Part shown: piece after piece, positions 22,947-24,154 of the stretch
Layout: the number at the start of each line of letters is the position of its first letter
Numbering within the stretch: position 1 is the first letter of the stretch
Source: Gammaproteobacteria bacterium
GTDB lineage: Bacteria > Pseudomonadota > Gammaproteobacteria > Xanthomonadales > Wenzhouxiangellaceae
Direction of reading: 5' to 3'
Assembly (NCBI GenBank): GCA_003561495.1
Contig: PWWM01000037.1
Span: 1 to 24,154 of the forward strand
DNA length: 24,154 nucleotides
Program-made: the position numbers and the translations under genes
The notes under the pieces: model-generated
Database searches by the model: none
Told to the model about the DNA's origin: nothing
What the model saw: only the letters and a program-made list of their open reading frames with translations

Positions 22947-24109
22947 GCGAAGTCAATCAATACTTGTCTATGGGCAGCTTCTGGATTGCTGCACTTCTGG
23001 CCTGCCTGGGCCTGGGTTTTGCCATTCACTATCGCAGGCAGCTTCGAGCCATGCGCCGTCAACCGGATCAGGCCCGAGGGAGGCGCGAAGCCATTCTGCA
23101 CGCCCTGGCGCAGGGGTCACGGTTGCTGTTCAACACATCCGACAAGGACCATGCCATGAGCCAGGCGCTCAGGGCGCTAGGTGAGGCTGTGAATGTGGAT
23201 CGGGTTTATGTGTTCGAGAATCATCGCGATAAGGACAGCGGGGCATTACTGGCCAGCCAGCGATACGAATGGGTGCGACAAGGTATCGATCCGCAGATCG
23301 ACAACGAGGACATGCAGGGCATGTCCTATGAGGAGGCTATTCCCAATTGGCTTGAACCCCTGAGTAGTGGGCAGCCGATGTATGGCCTGGTTCGCGATCT
23401 GGAACCGATCGAAAGGTCGCTGCTTGAACCCCAAAACATCGTGTCCATCGCGGTGGTGCCGATAGTGATTGACGGCGTGTTCTGGGGTCAGATCGGTTTC
23501 GATGATTGCAGCGATGAACGAGACTGGTCGCGCGCCGAAATCGATGCACTGGAGATCGCGGCGGCAACCATCGGTTCGGCAATTCATGGTATCCGTGAAG
23601 AACAGGAGCTCAAGCGCCAGGTGCGCACGGATGCCTTGACCGGGCTATGCAGTCGACGCGAGTTTCTGGACCAGGCTCGCAAGGCCCATCGTGCGGCGCT
23701 TGAGACCGGACAAACGCTGGGTTTGCTGATCATGGACCTGGATCATTTCAAGTCCGTCAATGACAATCATGGTCACCCGGTCGGAGATCGGGCCTTGAAG
23801 GTGTTTGCCGAAGTCTGTCAAAAGAGTGTGCGCCGTGATGACCTGGTCGGACGCATGGGCGGAGAGGAATTCGCGATACTCATCCCCGATGTTGACCGAA
23901 GCAGTGCTGTCAAGCTGGCCGAGAACTTGCGCAAGCGGGTTGAAGGTTCGCCGGTTCAGGTCGAAAACAAGGCGCTTTCATTGACTGTCAGCATTGGCCT
24001 GGCCCTGTCCAGCCCGGACGAACCCGGTTTCTCCGATTTGCTCAAACGTGCCGACCATGCCCTCTACGAAGCCAAGAACACCGGCCGCAACCGCCTGGTT
24101 GCTGATTAA
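22943..24109 (+). CDS. GAF-GGDEF diguanylate cyclase, membrane-anchored
   Basis: This 388-residue protein would make cyclic di-GMP from two GTP. A single membrane helix lies at about 10-30, followed by a short linker, a GAF-type sensor domain (about 48-217, with VDRVYVFENHRD and IAVVPIVIDGVFWGQIGFDDC), a short helix and the GGDEF domain (226-388). Catalytic features are intact: DALTGLCSRREF, MDLDHFKSVNDNHGHPVGD and GGEEF at 306-310. The inhibitory I-site RxxD (Arg297, Asp300) lies five residues before GGEEF, so product inhibition is likely. The GAF ligand is unknown. It is the last visible gene of the methyltransferase-rnhA-dnaQ-DUF3592 run, and its TAA stop begins a 9-bp tandem repeat. Confidence 0.93.
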   Translation: MSEVNQYLSMGSFWIAALLACLGLGFAIHYRRQLRAMRRQPDQARGRREAILHALAQGSRLLFNTSDKDHAMSQALRALGEAVNVDRVYVFENHRDKDSGALLASQRYEWVRQGIDPQIDNEDMQGMSYEEAIPNWLEPLSSGQPMYGLVRDLEPIERSLLEPQNIVSIAVVPIVIDGVFWGQIGFDDCSDERDWSRAEIDALEIAAATIGSAIHGIREEQELKRQVRTDALTGLCSRREFLDQARKAHRAALETGQTLGLLIMDLDHFKSVNDNHGHPVGDRALKVFAEVCQKSVRRDDLVGRMGGEEFAILIPDVDRSSAVKLAENLRKRVEGSPVQVENKALSLTVSIGLALSSPDEPGFSDLLKRADHALYEAKNTGRNRLVAD

Positions 24110-24154
24110 ACCAACCAAACCAACTAAACCAACTAAACCAACTAAACCAACTAA
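24107..24154. repeat. 9-bp tandem repeat TAAACCAAC beginning at a stop codon
   Basis: Units start at 24107, 24116 (CAAACCAAC, one change), 24125, 24134 and 24143 and run out of the window at TAA. The first three bases are the diguanylate cyclase stop codon. It differs from the two heptamer arrays in length and composition but sits in the same place relative to a gene. Confidence 0.85.

Noticed and set aside
24107..24154. Tandem repeats at the window end, and the two heptamer arrays, as CRISPR
   Set aside because: Units are 7-9 bp with no spacers and no cas genes are present.

Overview
The window reads as chromosomal DNA of a GC-rich gammaproteobacterium. The order gloB / YafS-like methyltransferase / rnhA / dnaQ matches the enterobacterial neighbourhood as I remember it. 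A 180-kDa-class NAD-glutamate dehydrogenase, CCA-encoding tRNA genes, GTAG-type palindromes and purine-rich heptamer repeats would fit the Xanthomonadales/Wenzhouxiangella side of the class. That placement is inference, not proof. There is no phage, plasmid, transposase or CRISPR array.

Layout. 1-2856: a Dcp-type M3 peptidase (5' end outside the window) and an isoprenylcysteine-methyltransferase-like membrane protein. 2886-3608 (minus): an SRAP/YedK-type DNA-protein crosslink protein, probably on a leaderless mRNA. 3654-4122: two convergent leucine tRNA genes (anticodons UAG and CAG). Their 296-bp spacer holds three GTAG-type REP palindromes and a decayed copy of part of the second tRNA. 4184-4300 (minus): a strong candidate for an unannotated small RNA, with a near-consensus promoter, two hairpins whose loops are TTCCCCC(C)TT, and an intrinsic terminator. 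4503-10676: a short-chain acyl-CoA dehydrogenase and the 1649-residue glutamate dehydrogenase. 10683-10927: a 245-bp imperfect palindrome with no transposase. Its right end appears to supply the Shine-Dalgarno and GTG start of nadK. 10914-12669: nadK and a cytosolic-type 5'-nucleotidase. 12730-16059: an exported propeller-amidohydrolase. 16079-18157 (minus): an exported beta-helix protein with three copies of a C-terminal module. These last two genes converge on a perfect palindrome that includes both stop codons. 18458-20573 (minus): gloB-rimO, overlapping. 20630-24109: a tightly packed run of YafS-like methyltransferase, rnhA, dnaQ, a DUF3592-like protein and a GAF-GGDEF diguanylate cyclase.

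Most genes are housekeeping: peptide turnover, fatty-acid and glutamate catabolism, NADP supply, nucleotide turnover, methylglyoxal detoxification, ribosome modification, and DNA replication and repair. The novelty lies in the non-coding DNA: the C-rich-loop sRNA candidate, the long palindrome fused to the nadK start, the REP/tRNA-fragment spacer, and short tandem repeats beginning exactly at three stop codons (2854, 11694, 24107). All hairpins and repeats were found by eye; folding and genome-wide searches were not run.
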